From positions 186,001 to 250,000 of the forward strand of contig JAAPAO010000001.1 of NCBI GenBank assembly GCA_013115145.1: a stretch of DNA of 64,000 nt, written 5' to 3'. Below the pieces are notes generated by a model. It did not search any database, was not told where the DNA came from, and saw nothing but the letters and a program-made list of their open reading frames with translations. The number at the start of each line of letters is the position of its first letter. Positions within the stretch are counted from its first letter, which is position 1. Shown one piece after another: positions 21,366 through 32,227 of the stretch. The translations under genes were made by a program, and so were the position numbers. The DNA is from Perkinsus chesapeaki. Lineage: Eukaryota > Perkinsozoa > Perkinsida > Perkinsidae.

Positions 21366-22375
21366 ATGGACGCTTCTACACGTGACTCGACACTTCCAGG
21401 CATCCCACAGAGAAATAGGCAACAACGGAAGCCCATACGCGTGCGTACAGCGGACGACTGCGAGATATCAGGAGCCGCTTACATTCCGGCGTCATTTGCT
21501 CCAGGTATAGTGGGTCATCATTGACGAGGAACAATACTAACCTGCTTACCACGCGCTTCCCATCGGTCACGTATTGACCATCGTGTTGGATTATATTAGG
21601 CGGCATGTCTCAGGTTACGAGCACCTGTTTGTACTTCTCGTTCACCCGTGGGGCAAGATGGGAGGATCTTCTGCAAACACAAAGCCCCTGGCCAAGATGC
21701 TGTCTGGAGAGTACTAAACCAACTTGCTTTCCAGCATGCTAGAATGACATCGCCTCAGATATTGCATGAATTGTGTAACTTTCGACACGAGGGGGGTTGG
21801 TGCTTCAACAGGTTCGAGCACCTTGACAGGCCACGCTGAAGTTGAAGACGTTGTTGCTGTTGCCAAATATGTTCAAGAATATCTTGCCCCGAAGGGCAGC
21901 AAAGCTCAGGTTTGACACTTCCACTTTAGCTTGATGTCGTTGTATCTCATTTCTTTAGTTTGTCCTTCTGGGATCCTCGGCGGGAGCGGCGATTGCCGGC
22001 AGTGCCGCCCCTCTGATCGACAACTGTGTGGCTGCTATTTACGTGGGTTATACTTTCGGTTTCATGTCTCGGATATTATTTGGTAAACATGTCGATAACC
22101 TCAAGAAGCTCAGTTGCCCCAAGCTTTTCATAATGGGTAAGCCGTAGTGCTCTTTACCGTTGTTATCACCTATTGAATATCTTTTAGGGACTGAAGACTG
22201 CTGGACGTCTGTGTCGCAGCTCAAGTCGTATCTCAGGGATATCGGCCCATCAGCCGAATACAGGCTCATTGACGGCGCTGGTCACTTCGAGCTCGAGAAC
22301 AATGCCGAACGCGCAAGGCAGATTGTTGACTGGTCGGCTGAGTTTATTGCCGCCAGTCTACCTCCCCAGCCTTGA
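21366..22375 (+). CDS. Alpha/beta hydrolase (esterase/dienelactone-hydrolase-like)
   Basis: Cytosolic-type serine hydrolase with no signal peptide. Five exons join in frame: MDASTRDSTLPGIPQRNRQQ starts exon 1 (ATG 21366), IRVRTADDCEISGAAYIPAS leads to FVLLVHPWGKMGG, then TFDTRGVGASTGSSTL (the oxyanion/RGxGxS strand), the nucleophile elbow LLGSSAGAAIAG, LFIMGTEDCW (acid) and LIDGAGHFEL (catalytic His). Introns include 21911-21959 and 22138-22189, with good GT and AG ends. The layout HPxxxxGGS...FDxRGxGxSxG...GSSxGG is typical of the hydrolase group that includes prokaryotic-type alpha/beta hydrolases with a short lid. The substrate cannot be told. It lies between two subtilisin genes without a clear link. 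Confidence 0.8.
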
Positions 22376-22510
22376 TTCATATCCGACTGTATTACTGTTG
22401 TATTTGCAAATCTTGTTCCACTAGCGTACAGTGTGGCCGCCGTAGTGTGTTAATCCAATATAGGGGTCGGGTGGTATTATCTCGATTCTGGTGAAGGCTG
22501 TCAGCTGGAT

Positions 22511-24085
22511 TTGGTTTATATTCCTCCAATGTACATCGTCTCTCCTCTCATCATCATTTATGTTATCGTTGTGGTTGCTGGTGCTGCCCCTCCCGAGGCC
22601 GCCGCCCTGTTGAGCATTTCTAAGCGCACTATGGCGGTAGTTTCCAGTTCCTATCAAAGTAGCACCGAGCAACTCATTGATATTCGAACTATTCCATCTA
22701 TGCTGGCCCGCGATGGGCGGGTTCGTCGTAGACTGGGCGCTCCTGGTGTTGAGGAGTGCCTGGCACAGACAACCTCTGTCGACACCATGAACCACATTGG
22801 TATTCAGGCCGTTCTCACTGAGAGCTGTGGCGCTACAGCATCGCAAATATGCGACTACGCCAAGTCGGCAGGCGATGTCCTCGGCCTTGACGTTGTATGC
22901 GAGCCCAACTTCACAGTGACCCTCGAGAACACTGAGCCGGGAAAGATTGAGGGATCTGCTAAGGGAACCATCGACGGTGCTGATGATACCTATGCTTATC
23001 TACAAACAGGCCTTATAGAGATGGAGGTAGCTGAAGCTTGGAAGCTCGTTGAAGAATCTGGCAAGCGTTCCACTACGGACGAGATAATCATAGCCGTGTT
23101 TGACTCGGGTGTCGACGACGAGCACGAGGATCTTCGTGACGTGATGTGGACTGGCCCTGACGGTGACCATGGTTACAACTTTGTTGAGAACTCCAACGAT
23201 GTGTCCGATCCTCTGGGCCATGGGACACATTGTGCTGGCACCATAGCAGCACATAGGAATAACGGTCGAGGGATCACCGGTATTACCGATGCCAAGCTAA
23301 TGTCTTTGAACATCTGCGATGGTAGCGGTTCCTGCAACGTACTACTCGTATTCAGAGCCTTCGACTATGCCTTGGAGCATGGGGCACAGATATCGTCTCA
23401 TTCCTATATGGCAGATACTGGCGCTACCTTGTTGGAACAAGCATACAAGAATGCTGGGGCTACTGGACATGTTATGATATTTGCAGCTGGTAACGAGAAC
23501 CAAGAAATTGGTACAACTAAGTATCCCTGCACGCTGAGCCGATTGATATCCACTTCCATCTGTGTGACACACGTCGACCTCGATGCCCCAGATAAGTACA
23601 TGCTCGCTAAGAAGGCCAACTATGGGCCTTATGTTGACATGGCTGCCCCCGGCATCGGCGTCCTATCAACCCTGCCTAATAGCGAATATGGTTATATGTC
23701 TGGCTCATCTATGGCGGCCCCTCATGTCACCGGTGTGGCTGGGCTGCTGTTATCTATTGGTGTCAACGGGGAAGACATCATACGGGTTCTGAGAGCTTCT
23801 GCATTGCCACTCTCGGAGAAGAACACCAAATATTTGGTTACTGGTGGTGGGTTTTTGAATGCACGCAAGTCCGTTGAGAATGCCCTCGTGTTGCTGGGTG
23901 GTGGACAAGTTACCACACAGCCGTGGGAGTCCCAGACGACTGCCGTCCCCAAGAGCCAGGCTCCCGGCATGAATTCAAGCACGCTCCCGAGCCCAACTAG
24001 GACGGTCCCTAGCGGCTCCCACAGTTTAAGTATAGCGGTCTGGTTTACCGCCCTCTCGATCACTCTGAACTTCTTCCTGATGTAA
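22511..24085 (+). CDS. Subtilisin-like serine protease 3 (S8A, divergent paralogue)
   Basis: Single-exon protein of 524 residues. The signal anchor MYIVSPLIIIYVIVVVAGA follows a possible earlier Met. The propeptide has DIRTIPSMLAR, an Arg-rich stretch RVRRRLG and CEPNFTV. The triad is Asp198 (FDSGVDDEHEDL), His237 (GHGTHCAGTIAAH) and Ser400 (SGSSMAAPHVTG), with Asn328 (AAGNENQ). Thr-to-Ser and Thr-to-Ala changes around the nucleophile, and HED in place of HPD after the Asp, set it apart from paralogues 1 and 2, but all catalytic residues remain. It has a Ser/Thr/Pro linker with N-glycosylation sites, then a hydrophobic end (ITLNFFLM). It is the most diverged of the three. Confidence 0.92.
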   Translation: MVYIPPMYIVSPLIIIYVIVVVAGAAPPEAAALLSISKRTMAVVSSSYQSSTEQLIDIRTIPSMLARDGRVRRRLGAPGVEECLAQTTSVDTMNHIGIQAVLTESCGATASQICDYAKSAGDVLGLDVVCEPNFTVTLENTEPGKIEGSAKGTIDGADDTYAYLQTGLIEMEVAEAWKLVEESGKRSTTDEIIIAVFDSGVDDEHEDLRDVMWTGPDGDHGYNFVENSNDVSDPLGHGTHCAGTIAAHRNNGRGITGITDAKLMSLNICDGSGSCNVLLVFRAFDYALEHGAQISSHSYMADTGATLLEQAYKNAGATGHVMIFAAGNENQEIGTTKYPCTLSRLISTSICVTHVDLDAPDKYMLAKKANYGPYVDMAAPGIGVLSTLPNSEYGYMSGSSMAAPHVTGVAGLLLSIGVNGEDIIRVLRASALPLSEKNTKYLVTGGGFLNARKSVENALVLLGGGQVTTQPWESQTTAVPKSQAPGMNSSTLPSPTRTVPSGSHSLSIAVWFTALSITLNFFLM

Positions 24086-25619
24086 TTTTTGCAAGTGGGT
24101 CTCAACGGCCAGTTTTTGTGAAGTTGCACGACTGTGCAGGGTATCACCTCTCTTCTTGTCTGGCATCTTGCTGTCCTTGCTTATTTCATACTGTATCATC
24201 TTTCGTCTCGCTATTCTGTATATCGAATGGTAGTCTCTATCGCACTAACAGTAGCGTCGTCGTCGTCGTCGTACTAAAGTAGTAGTCATCTGAGGTTTGA
24301 GTAAAAGGTATATGCTCAACAACCATACAGTGTTTCTAGTTCGTTATTCGAGTGTTTAGTTCAAGTGAATCTTCCCTTTACCAAGGTTTAACTAAGACCG
24401 CCATCTCTACAGTAGCGAGATAGAGGCACAGTCCGTAGCTCGAATGGTTGATGGTCGTGCAGTCCCGTCCCAATGCGACTTGAGTGTCAACTGGCAACCA
24501 TGCGCTTGCTATTCTTGCATGAGAATTTACTTGTTTAACGTACAACACTATGGAAAGTAAAAGTCGATTCTACGTCGTAGAGGACATCAGTAGAGTTGCA
24601 CTCAACACTGGCGGTAACAGAGGCATCGCCTATTGTCACAGTGCCGACATTGGTTTGTCTCAAACTACTTGCCGCTGGTGTTCAAGTTATAAACTTTCTG
24701 CTTTACACTCAAACTACTGCAGCGCAACATCTGGTGGAAGTACTCTATATTCTGTTTATAACTAATTATGTCATCAAATAATAGTAGCGACTTCAATTTC
24801 GAAACTTCACGTCATTGGGACGTTCTCATCGATAAGCGAATGGCCTGATCGGTTGTGGAATCAAGGGCCGACTCAGATTAGCCGAATAGGGGGAAACCTG
24901 CATCATCCGTTCGAGCCTCCAACACCACACGAAATGCTACATGGGCATTTGGTCGTTGAAGCGGTTGAACGCTGGAGCTTCTCGCTGGTATCGGTGTCCA
25001 TGTGCTTTGTCTTTGCGGTAGCGGTGACATCCTGCCTAAATTGAAGTTCATTGGGCTAAACTCATTGTAGGAACCAGAGAATGCCGCTGAGCCTTGCGGT
25101 ATGGTTTGTAACACCTGAACAGCAATACTGCAGACAGACGACATGCCCGCTTCACTGGTTGGGACTGTGCGTGAACATTCGCGCGTGTAAGCTTCGGTCG
25201 ACTGGGTGTTTCCGATGATGTTGCTGTTGATGGGACTACAGTAGGGGTAGTGTTGCCACCTGAGCAACACTACTTGTGCTAGTCACGCTCTTTTTACTAT
25301 ATGCAAATGATGTAGCGTTGGCTGATGTATAGAGCTGTTGTCGCCTCGCCATGCCCTACAGAGGTCTCTAGAGCGGGGAACGAGAAAGCCGTGATCCTAC
25401 AGTGGGCGGCGGACCTCTCGGAATCTTCTGGCTTTGAGACATACAAGGCGCCAACTTAAAATCAATTTGCGGTACCTGACCACTACAGCTTCTCGGGTGT
25501 CCGGAAGAACACTTCTCACCTTTGGCGGCAGCCTTTGGGTTACCTCTTCACACTTCAACTGCATCTGATTTACGGTGCACTTCAGCGTTTCCAGACTAAA
25601 GTAAATAACATATCATCGT
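24086..25619. other. Gene-poor spacer after the protease island
   Basis: Only short frames on both strands. A GTC trinucleotide run lies near 24253-24270. A possible plus-strand exon near 25328-25450 (AVILQWAADLSESSGFETYK) is too isolated to call. Confidence 0.35.
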
Positions 25620-26243
25620 CATGCGACATGTTCGGATGAGGGGTTACTCTCGTGCCATTCTGGCCATTGAGACCTGTTCGAAGGAGTCATCCAAGCTGCG
25701 AGAGACACTAGGTGAACTTTCAAACTCGCGTAGTGACCGAGCTGAGGACGAGCCGGATGTCTACGGGGGAGGAGGAGACCGCCGCCGCCGGGGACCAACC
25801 CTCTGGTGTGGCACGAGGCCACATTTCGCTCTCCTGGTCCTCTTCTACAGTTAGTAGGTCTAGGTCCGCGTGGAGCCCGGTCGAGTGCACCGATATCGGG
25901 AAAACGTCTGAAGGCACCACGGTGTTCGCCACACAATGAGCCACGCTGCGAACTCTCGCGGGGGTATCCTCGACTTTTCGGTGTCATGGTCGATGGTGTT
26001 GCCTGGGAAGATGTAACCAAGCTAAACGACTTGACGTTTGAATAGGAAGCTGCAAGGAACATATCACAGGGCTTGCTTCAAGGCGGCTTACCGGTTCCCC
26101 TGCCATCTGAGAAGGCTGCAACTTTTAGGTCACCAAAAGCCGAGGCCAACCGTGAACCTGATCGGCCTCACCAAACGCTCACCAATCAACGTAACTTACG
26201 TCCCAAAGAAGCCAAAATGGCACACACGCGCCGTGCTCGATGA
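25620..26243 (+). CDS. Unrecognised hydrophilic protein (tentative)
   Basis: Plausible multi-exon gene. Segments include LAIETCSKESSKLRETL, an acidic/Ser-rich part STGEEETAAAGDQPSGVA, LFGVMVDGVAWEDVTKLND and a basic C-terminal part SPKAEANREPDRPHQTL ending RRAR and TGA at 26241-26243. The segments are in different frames and need introns of the usual size. No domain is recognised, and high GC makes spurious long frames likely. The exon order is a guess. Confidence 0.25.
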
Positions 26244-26983
26244 CGTCTACCTGAGAGAGGCAGCCCGTTACCAATGTCCACGATAGCGAGGTGGCTTACA
26301 GACAACCACGGCCTTCCAACGAAGAAGAGCTAACTTGGTCAGTCTGTTCGCACTGGCCGCGATCAGCATAAACCACTTCCGACGGACTCTAAAAAGTATC
26401 TATTGTGGTCCACCGGAGCGATTATGAGGAGCTACTGTCTTGTTAAGCGTTTTTTATTGACATAATTAAGCCAAGCCACAATGAAACTGAAGCAGCAAGG
26501 AAGTGCTGGCTGAGATGCCTACTGACCGGCTCACCTTCGTCTCATGGTCCTCAGTCTAGCAGATGCCAGCGCGTGGGCGCAGATGCAGGAGTGTTGATAG
26601 GAGGCGGAAGTGAACTCATCTGCCAAGTCTGCAACCTGAATCTTCGCTCCGCTAGAAAATGCCCTGCAAAGGCCACCTCTCTCTGGTAGCCAGACGTCAT
26701 TCGGGCTATCCTGCCGACCAGGACAGCTGTCCGCCAGGCAAGGAGGCACTTCATGAGCCTGACATAGACTGGGCGGCGGCGGAGCGGCGGTGGCCGCCTT
26801 ACGTGGCCGTCTCGCATTTTTTGATGTATGTAGAAGTGATGAACCTCCAAGTGGCCGCCCTTCGAGGGGTTTGAAAAAGAGCCAGATGTGGATGGTGGTC
26901 GATGGGCATTTGGAACCAGAGATCTGAATAATTGCCGGAATCCAGTCAACACAAAAGAACAGCATGTGTAGATTCGCACGCAG
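26244..26983. other. Intergenic or unassigned 3' region
   Basis: GC-rich overlapping frames on the minus strand between about 26531 and 26979 may be an additional 3' exon of the next coiled-coil gene, but I cannot choose a frame. No motif seen. Confidence 0.3.
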
Positions 26984-27850
26984 CTAGCTGAGGAAGCTCC
27001 CGACGTGGCTGCTGGCAGCCTGATAACAGTGGTGCATTCCCATGAAGAATGCCTCCTCCAGATGTATCAGCTCCTCCACATAGACGTCGACTGAATGCTT
27101 GTTTCCGTCAGAATACAGAACGTCCTATACAAAGGAACTCCTCTCTTTCCCGCCCAGTTCGCCAACCTTGAGCGTTTTGCAGAGGCCTTCCGTGGATGCA
27201 ACGAAGTTGCCCTCCGCCTCCTCTACTTGTCGTGTCTCTTCATAAAGTTCCCTCGAGGCAAGCCTCAAAACTTCTGGTATATCTTGAGACGAGGTATGGT
27301 TGTGAGCAGTTTGAAGTGACGGGTGATTGGATCTGAATGTTCTAACTTGTCGAGCAGCAGCGGCAGGCCTGGCCCCGCTGTAACCTTCTGCGCAACCTTT
27401 CAGCAGCCGTGGTACGGTGCCGTTCAAGTCTGTCTTTCATCCCTTGCAGCCTAACATACTCATCGTCGCGTTGTCTCAGTCTTTCTATGAGGTCTTCGAG
27501 AACTTTGATTTCCTTATCTATCGATATGGTGAGGGTGTGGATGGCTGAGAAGAGTGTCTTGGTGCGCATGCGTGCACGAAAATGCGAACCTCTGCAGGTT
27601 TCCTCCGACATTTTTGTTGAGGTGTTGGCGATGCTCTTCAGTCTTTCGATCATCGTTCTATCGCACACTTCGTGACCGAGGCTTGAAACAGCAGCATCAT
27701 CTGAGCCTCTATCAACTGGCACTGTGTCGTTCTGTACCCAATCGGTTGACTTCCCTCCGGTGCAGGAGCAGTGCGTCAGTATGTGTGGCGAAGGCTACTG
27801 TCATGCCATACAGGACTTTCAGGACCCTACGCAACCGATAGTGTTCATCA
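26984..27850 (-). CDS. Helical/coiled-coil protein, possibly BAR-like
   Basis: Exons joined across about 29-50-nt introns read WLRRVLKVLYGMTVAFATHT, LEAQMMLLFQASVTKC, MIERLKSIANTSTKMSEETC, LTISIDKEIKVLEDLIERLR, RDDEYVRLQGMKDRLERHRT, VLRLASRELYEETRQVEEAE and finally VDVYVEELIHLEEAFFMGMH, ending in FLS and TAG at 26984-26986. The pattern of long amphipathic helices with a late Glu-rich helix resembles the C-terminal BAR region of sorting nexins, but no PX domain was seen and the resemblance is weak. The 5' end is unknown and may extend beyond 27850. Confidence 0.4.
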
Positions 27851-28749
27851 CATACGTCTCGAAGGATGTGCTGTGTTCAAAGTGTTTATTGAATGCGTAC
27901 TTAAACTAGCCCGTACTGAGGGGATCCAGTCTAGTTACACAATAAATGTTGGTAGTGATGCACTACTAACTAGTAGTGACTACTAGTGTATGAAGATCCA
28001 AAGTCCGTATGATAGGTATCGAGGCTACCTTCGTTTGCCTCTTGTGGCTGTCCTCAGATCGTGGAGGGCATCTGATGGTATCGGACCTCTGTCTGGTAGC
28101 CTCGCTTCGTTCTCATCATCACTTGATTGGCCTCCTCCAGAGCAGTTCTGAGGTGTACCGAGGACCTTAACATTCATGTGAAGGCCTCCCACTAGCACTT
28201 GAAGTGTGAAAATCCGAAAGCCCTTGTCAAGGTGTACTTATAATATTACCACTATATATACCACATACCATCAAATGGTATGGAATAATATATCTTATAA
28301 TATTTACTATTTAATTAGATTTACAACAATAAACTAGTGTAAGTACAATGATATATGGACTCTATCGAAGGCTGCTCCCCTTCCCCCACTTCGGCCCCTC
28401 CTTGCCATATATTCGACAGTCCCTCCGTCAACGTCCTTCGATATCCTTCTCGCCACCGAGTGTTCTCTGGGGAATTCAGGTAACTGCCCCATGCCCGTCA
28501 TTGCTGTTGTCGTTGTTACTGTATAAGCTTACTTGCTTAGTGTGTGAGCAGTCTCACTAACAGTGTCTGATATGTACTCAGCCCAGGTCCCTCCCTCGAC
28601 CGTTGCAGCCTGCTGCCCTTCCAGATTGGAAAAAGTAGCTCCGTTCCCTTTATTGACAACAACTCTTGCACAGAGCAGGCAATCAGTTAATCTCATTACC
28701 AAGCACACAATGGTGAGAGAGTGGAAATGGGCAATGCTGCGGAAGGCAC
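27850..28749. other. Intergenic, partly AT-rich
   Basis: It includes an AT-rich block at about 28235-28345 with TATATA stretches. There is no supported gene; it may hold 5' exons of the preceding minus-strand gene. Confidence 0.35.
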
Positions 28750-29446
28750 TCAATCTTCTTCAAAAAGGCTTACAACCCTCTTCGCCTCCTCTTCTGTGAT
28801 CCCCCTAGAGTAAGTGGGCTGGACGAACCTCGAGTACTCCGGATCTTCCGGTGACACTACGTCCCTGTCGTCCAGGATTACATACCGCTCGACGAGCTTT
28901 GGATGCTCCTTCATCCATGACTTGATCTCATCAAGCCGAGAGGTGTAGACCTGAAAGACTGTTCGTCAATGGTCGTCACACCGCCGACAAGGGCGCACTC
29001 GTTTGTTCGAAGCCAGATAGTTGAGATGTGGTTCCCCTGCTGTCCTGCCGATAACAACGTCATGCGGAAGGTCTCCTATCCGACAAAACGCATAAGTGAT
29101 GTAACTGATGCAGCTTGGAATGCCTTCAAACCAAAGTCACCCTCTCACTCTTGGAAGCCTCGCCAGTATGTCGTCCACACAATCTTGCAGTCTGTCCTCC
29201 GAACTATGTCAGCCACACGTCTCACCAGACCCTGATAACAGAATGGCCGGGCGTCGGCTCTTTCACACCCACCTCCTCGAACACACATTGGCAACCCCCC
29301 TTGACAGTGTTCATCACTCCATCGATGTCTAGGAACAAAACTTTATATGGAGCCGACGACCTCCGAAGACTGCCCTCGTCGAGCCTCCCCGCTGCTACCG
29401 CGACGCTGCTGTTGGAAAATTCGCCGTCGAGGATCTTCGATGTCAT
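28750..29446 (-). CDS. HAD-superfamily hydrolase
   Basis: Haloacid dehalogenase-type phosphatase. The start ATG at 29446 is chosen because it precedes a short leader; a Met at 29485 is also possible. The nucleophile motif is KVLFLDIDGVMN (DxD, motif I). Later exons read RRVADIVRRTDCKIVWTTYW (motif II-like T/S strand) followed by RGFQD, then YAFCRIGDLPHDVVIGRTAG, VYTSRLDEIKSWMKEHPKLV and the acidic motif RYVILDDRDVVSPED. The IxxWxxxHPxxxxYVILDD block is typical of the Swiss-army-knife RNA-repair-like HAD group. Four introns of 35-50 nt restore the frame. It ends SLFEED and TGA. The substrate is unknown. Confidence 0.75.
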
Positions 29447-29505
29447 CAGTAAAACTGCCCTCACCGCGGGATAGCGCCGGCACAACTCAACAAGAATATT
29501 GGCGG

Positions 29506-31828
29506 CTACGGCAAAGGAACACTATGGGCATGGCTGGTGCTGTCGTCGTCGTCATAACCCAGATCTAGCTTGAATCTCCTGATGGCCGTTAAAATGGATG
29601 CAACGTTGCGAAGTGTGCGCTCCAGCTTCTCCTTGGCCTCGGACCGCTCCCGCCTCTCTCTCCTCAGTTCCTGAGGATTCAACCATTTCCAACAGCCATC
29701 GGCGGGACCTCCGAATGAAGTCGACCCAAACCGAGATTCACAATCACACACACGGGTTTTCCGCAACCACCAACAGGCATGCGTATTTTGGAGATGTGCT
29801 CACCATTCTCAAAGCTTCATTGTTGGCGGCCTCGCAATCATGTGCGGTAATTAACGAGGATAACTTATCCCGTAACGATACGATCTCGGCGTCGTATACT
29901 TCTGGCAACCCAGCCAACTGCTCCTCCAGAACTCGGCAGGCCTTCGCCGCCTTTTCCCTGGAAGAGGTCGTCCATACCGCTCTCTCTGCAAACTCTTACA
30001 TTTCGATTTGTAAGAGCTCTTTAAGATCCTCGTTCTCGAATAGCATCCTACGGTACTTCACCTCCTCCATCTTAGCCTTCCTTCGCATCAGCTGTTCCTG
30101 ATTCACCATCACCTCGCCCAACAGCAACAACAAGCCAAACCCTCCGCACCTTCTCCAAACTCTCTGTCTTATGCGCCTCTATTCTTTGCATTAACTCCGC
30201 AGTCTCGACAGCTGCTGCCGCTATGGCGCTGTCGCTGTTAATGACCTGATATCAGGCCTGTCATGGCAAAGCTCATTATGATAGCAACGACCAGGCCAGT
30301 ACTAATAGTCTTCATCACTATTACTATTTATACAAATACTTTATTAGAACCGCGTAAAAAGCCTCTTGTCAAGTTATATAAACCATGACATGGTCGATAC
30401 ATTTTTCTCTGCTATGAGATGTGGAGCCCGGAGTTTTGTGAGATGCCGTTTCCCCGCCTCTTCGGGTAACCGTCTGCACTGGGTACACATACCGCCATGG
30501 ATGAGGGCTCCAAGGAGGAGGAAGAGGAGGATTCACCCTTCCGTGTCCAGGAAGATGCAAGCGTAGGTGTCCGTCGATATTCTTCCTCAATGCCTCCTTA
30601 CCTTCTCTTCCAATTCCTTAACCTTCTCCTTAAGCATGACAGCCTCCTCATCGTTATCTATCACCTCCTGCAACCGTCTTATCTTACCCCGAAGCCCCTC
30701 AGCCACAGTAGCAGCCTCCGCCTCCCTCGCTGCCAGCTGTAACCTACCAACAATTGCTGATGCCCCAGAACGCCTTCGCCCATGGACATACTCCAGCTTT
30801 TTAGCCTCCCCTTTATGGAGGTCCTCAGTTTCCTTCATCCGACGATGGATAGCAGCCCTCTCCTCCGCCACTGCAGATTTAACATATCTCACCTCTTCAA
30901 CCATCGTGGTGTTCTCGACTATCTAAGAGAAGTGTGGTATGAAATCCTAAGCCGTTCTAATACGTACCATATTTTCCACAGCAAGTGACATCTTCCTCTC
31001 TATATCCGATCGTTCCATCGTAGCCCTCTCCAATGCAAGCCCAAGCGCTCCTGTGAGTTGGTCAAACCCTCTCTGCTGATCCTCATTAAGTTCGTCCGCC
31101 TTCTCCAGCCTCTCCTGTAGATCCGATATCCTGCAGCAGGGTAGCAGTGGCATGCAGACATACTGCCTCCTCCTCCACCACCTACTTAACATTTTGCCTA
31201 TGATTCTCCTTTTTCCATTCCTGCTCTTTCTCCCTCCACACCCCCAACTCCCTCGCCCTCTCCTCAGCAACATCCTCCTTAAACTTATCGAACCTGCCTC
31301 GTAGCCATCACCCCTTGCTGGCGAGGGCATGCTTACTCATCCGAGAGCTCATTGAACTGCTTCACCAACACCTGATACGCCTGTTCCTTTGCCACCAGTA
31401 TATCCGCCGTCTCCCTCTTGATATCGTCTATTAGGAAGTCCTTGTTGCGTATTTGTGTCTTCAGCGTCCCAATGACCCCGTTCAACCGTTGGATCTCCTT
31501 CTTCAATGCCTCCACCTACCACCCATTTCTCACCCAAAGCCCCAACCCTTCTCTGCCTTACTGTTATATTAAGCTGTTCTATCTCTTCCTCCAGCATCCT
31601 CATCTTCGCCGCCGAAGCAGCGTCCTTCTCATACCGTGCCTTCAGTGCTTCGTATCTGTCCACCGTACATGCTTCTGAATAGCATTATGATTATTCCCAC
31701 TCTGCCAGTAGGTGCTGATATTGCTCCTCTGCATGCTCCAACTTGAACTCCAGCTCCCTCCTGACTTGTATTATCTGCCTCTCCAACCCCTGTCGCTCCT
31801 CTTCAAAGGCAGCTGTCATGGCATCCAT
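29506..31828 (-). CDS. Large coiled-coil protein B
   Basis: Almost entirely heptad-rich helix. Segments in order: MDAMTAAFEEERQGLERQII, EYQYQ-type Glu/Gln stretches, YEALKARYEKDAASAAKMRM, ALKKEIQRLNGVIGTLKTQI, KREKE-rich helices around 31200, DLQERLEKADELNEDQQRGF, MVEEVRYVKSAVAEERAAIH, LRGKIRRLQEVIDNDEEAVM, MRRKAKMEEVKYRRMLFENE and a C-terminal RRERRERSEAKEKLERTLRN, ending PLP at 29506. An in-frame TAA near 30000 is removed by a 42-nt intron with GTAAGA and TTCCAG ends; a 45-nt intron removes two more stops near 31690. No globular domain. A cytoskeletal or flagellar role is plausible but unproven. The start is provisional. Confidence 0.6.
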
Positions 31829-32227
31829 CTCGTCATGCAACGTCTGGACTCTGACGAAAGCAAAAAGATATCGCAGCAGCAGCAACAGCAACTATCGTTA
31901 GCAATCTTGGGTGCCTCTATCATTCGGGTAGAACAACAACGACTACCGAGATAGGGCTCCCTTGAGAGTCAAGCAACTACATACTCCGGCTTAATCATAA
32001 GAAAAGGGACAGAGTGTTGCACAAAGATGATGCCAATACTAATAAGCCAATTAATAGTAATTACTGTAATACCAATTGTTATGATTGGTAATACCTACAC
32101 ATACCACCATAGGCCTATTCGCTCTAGGGCTACTACTTAGGGCAATTAGAGCGACTAGTATTACAACACGCGCAAGAGAGTAGTTCCATAATTGTTATAT
32201 ACAACCGCTGCCCTCACAATCCCTCTC
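31829..32227. other. Spacer between coiled-coil genes A and B
   Basis: AT-rich, with a poly-Cys/poly-Leu-type CTG run near 31875-31895. Stop codons of gene A end just to the right (32228-32230). It may include a short 5' exon of gene B. Confidence 0.4.

Noticed and set aside
25619-26062. Long minus-strand frame rich in Arg and Pro
   Set aside because: It arises from GC-rich DNA opposite a more plausible plus-strand reading and has no domain or splice logic.
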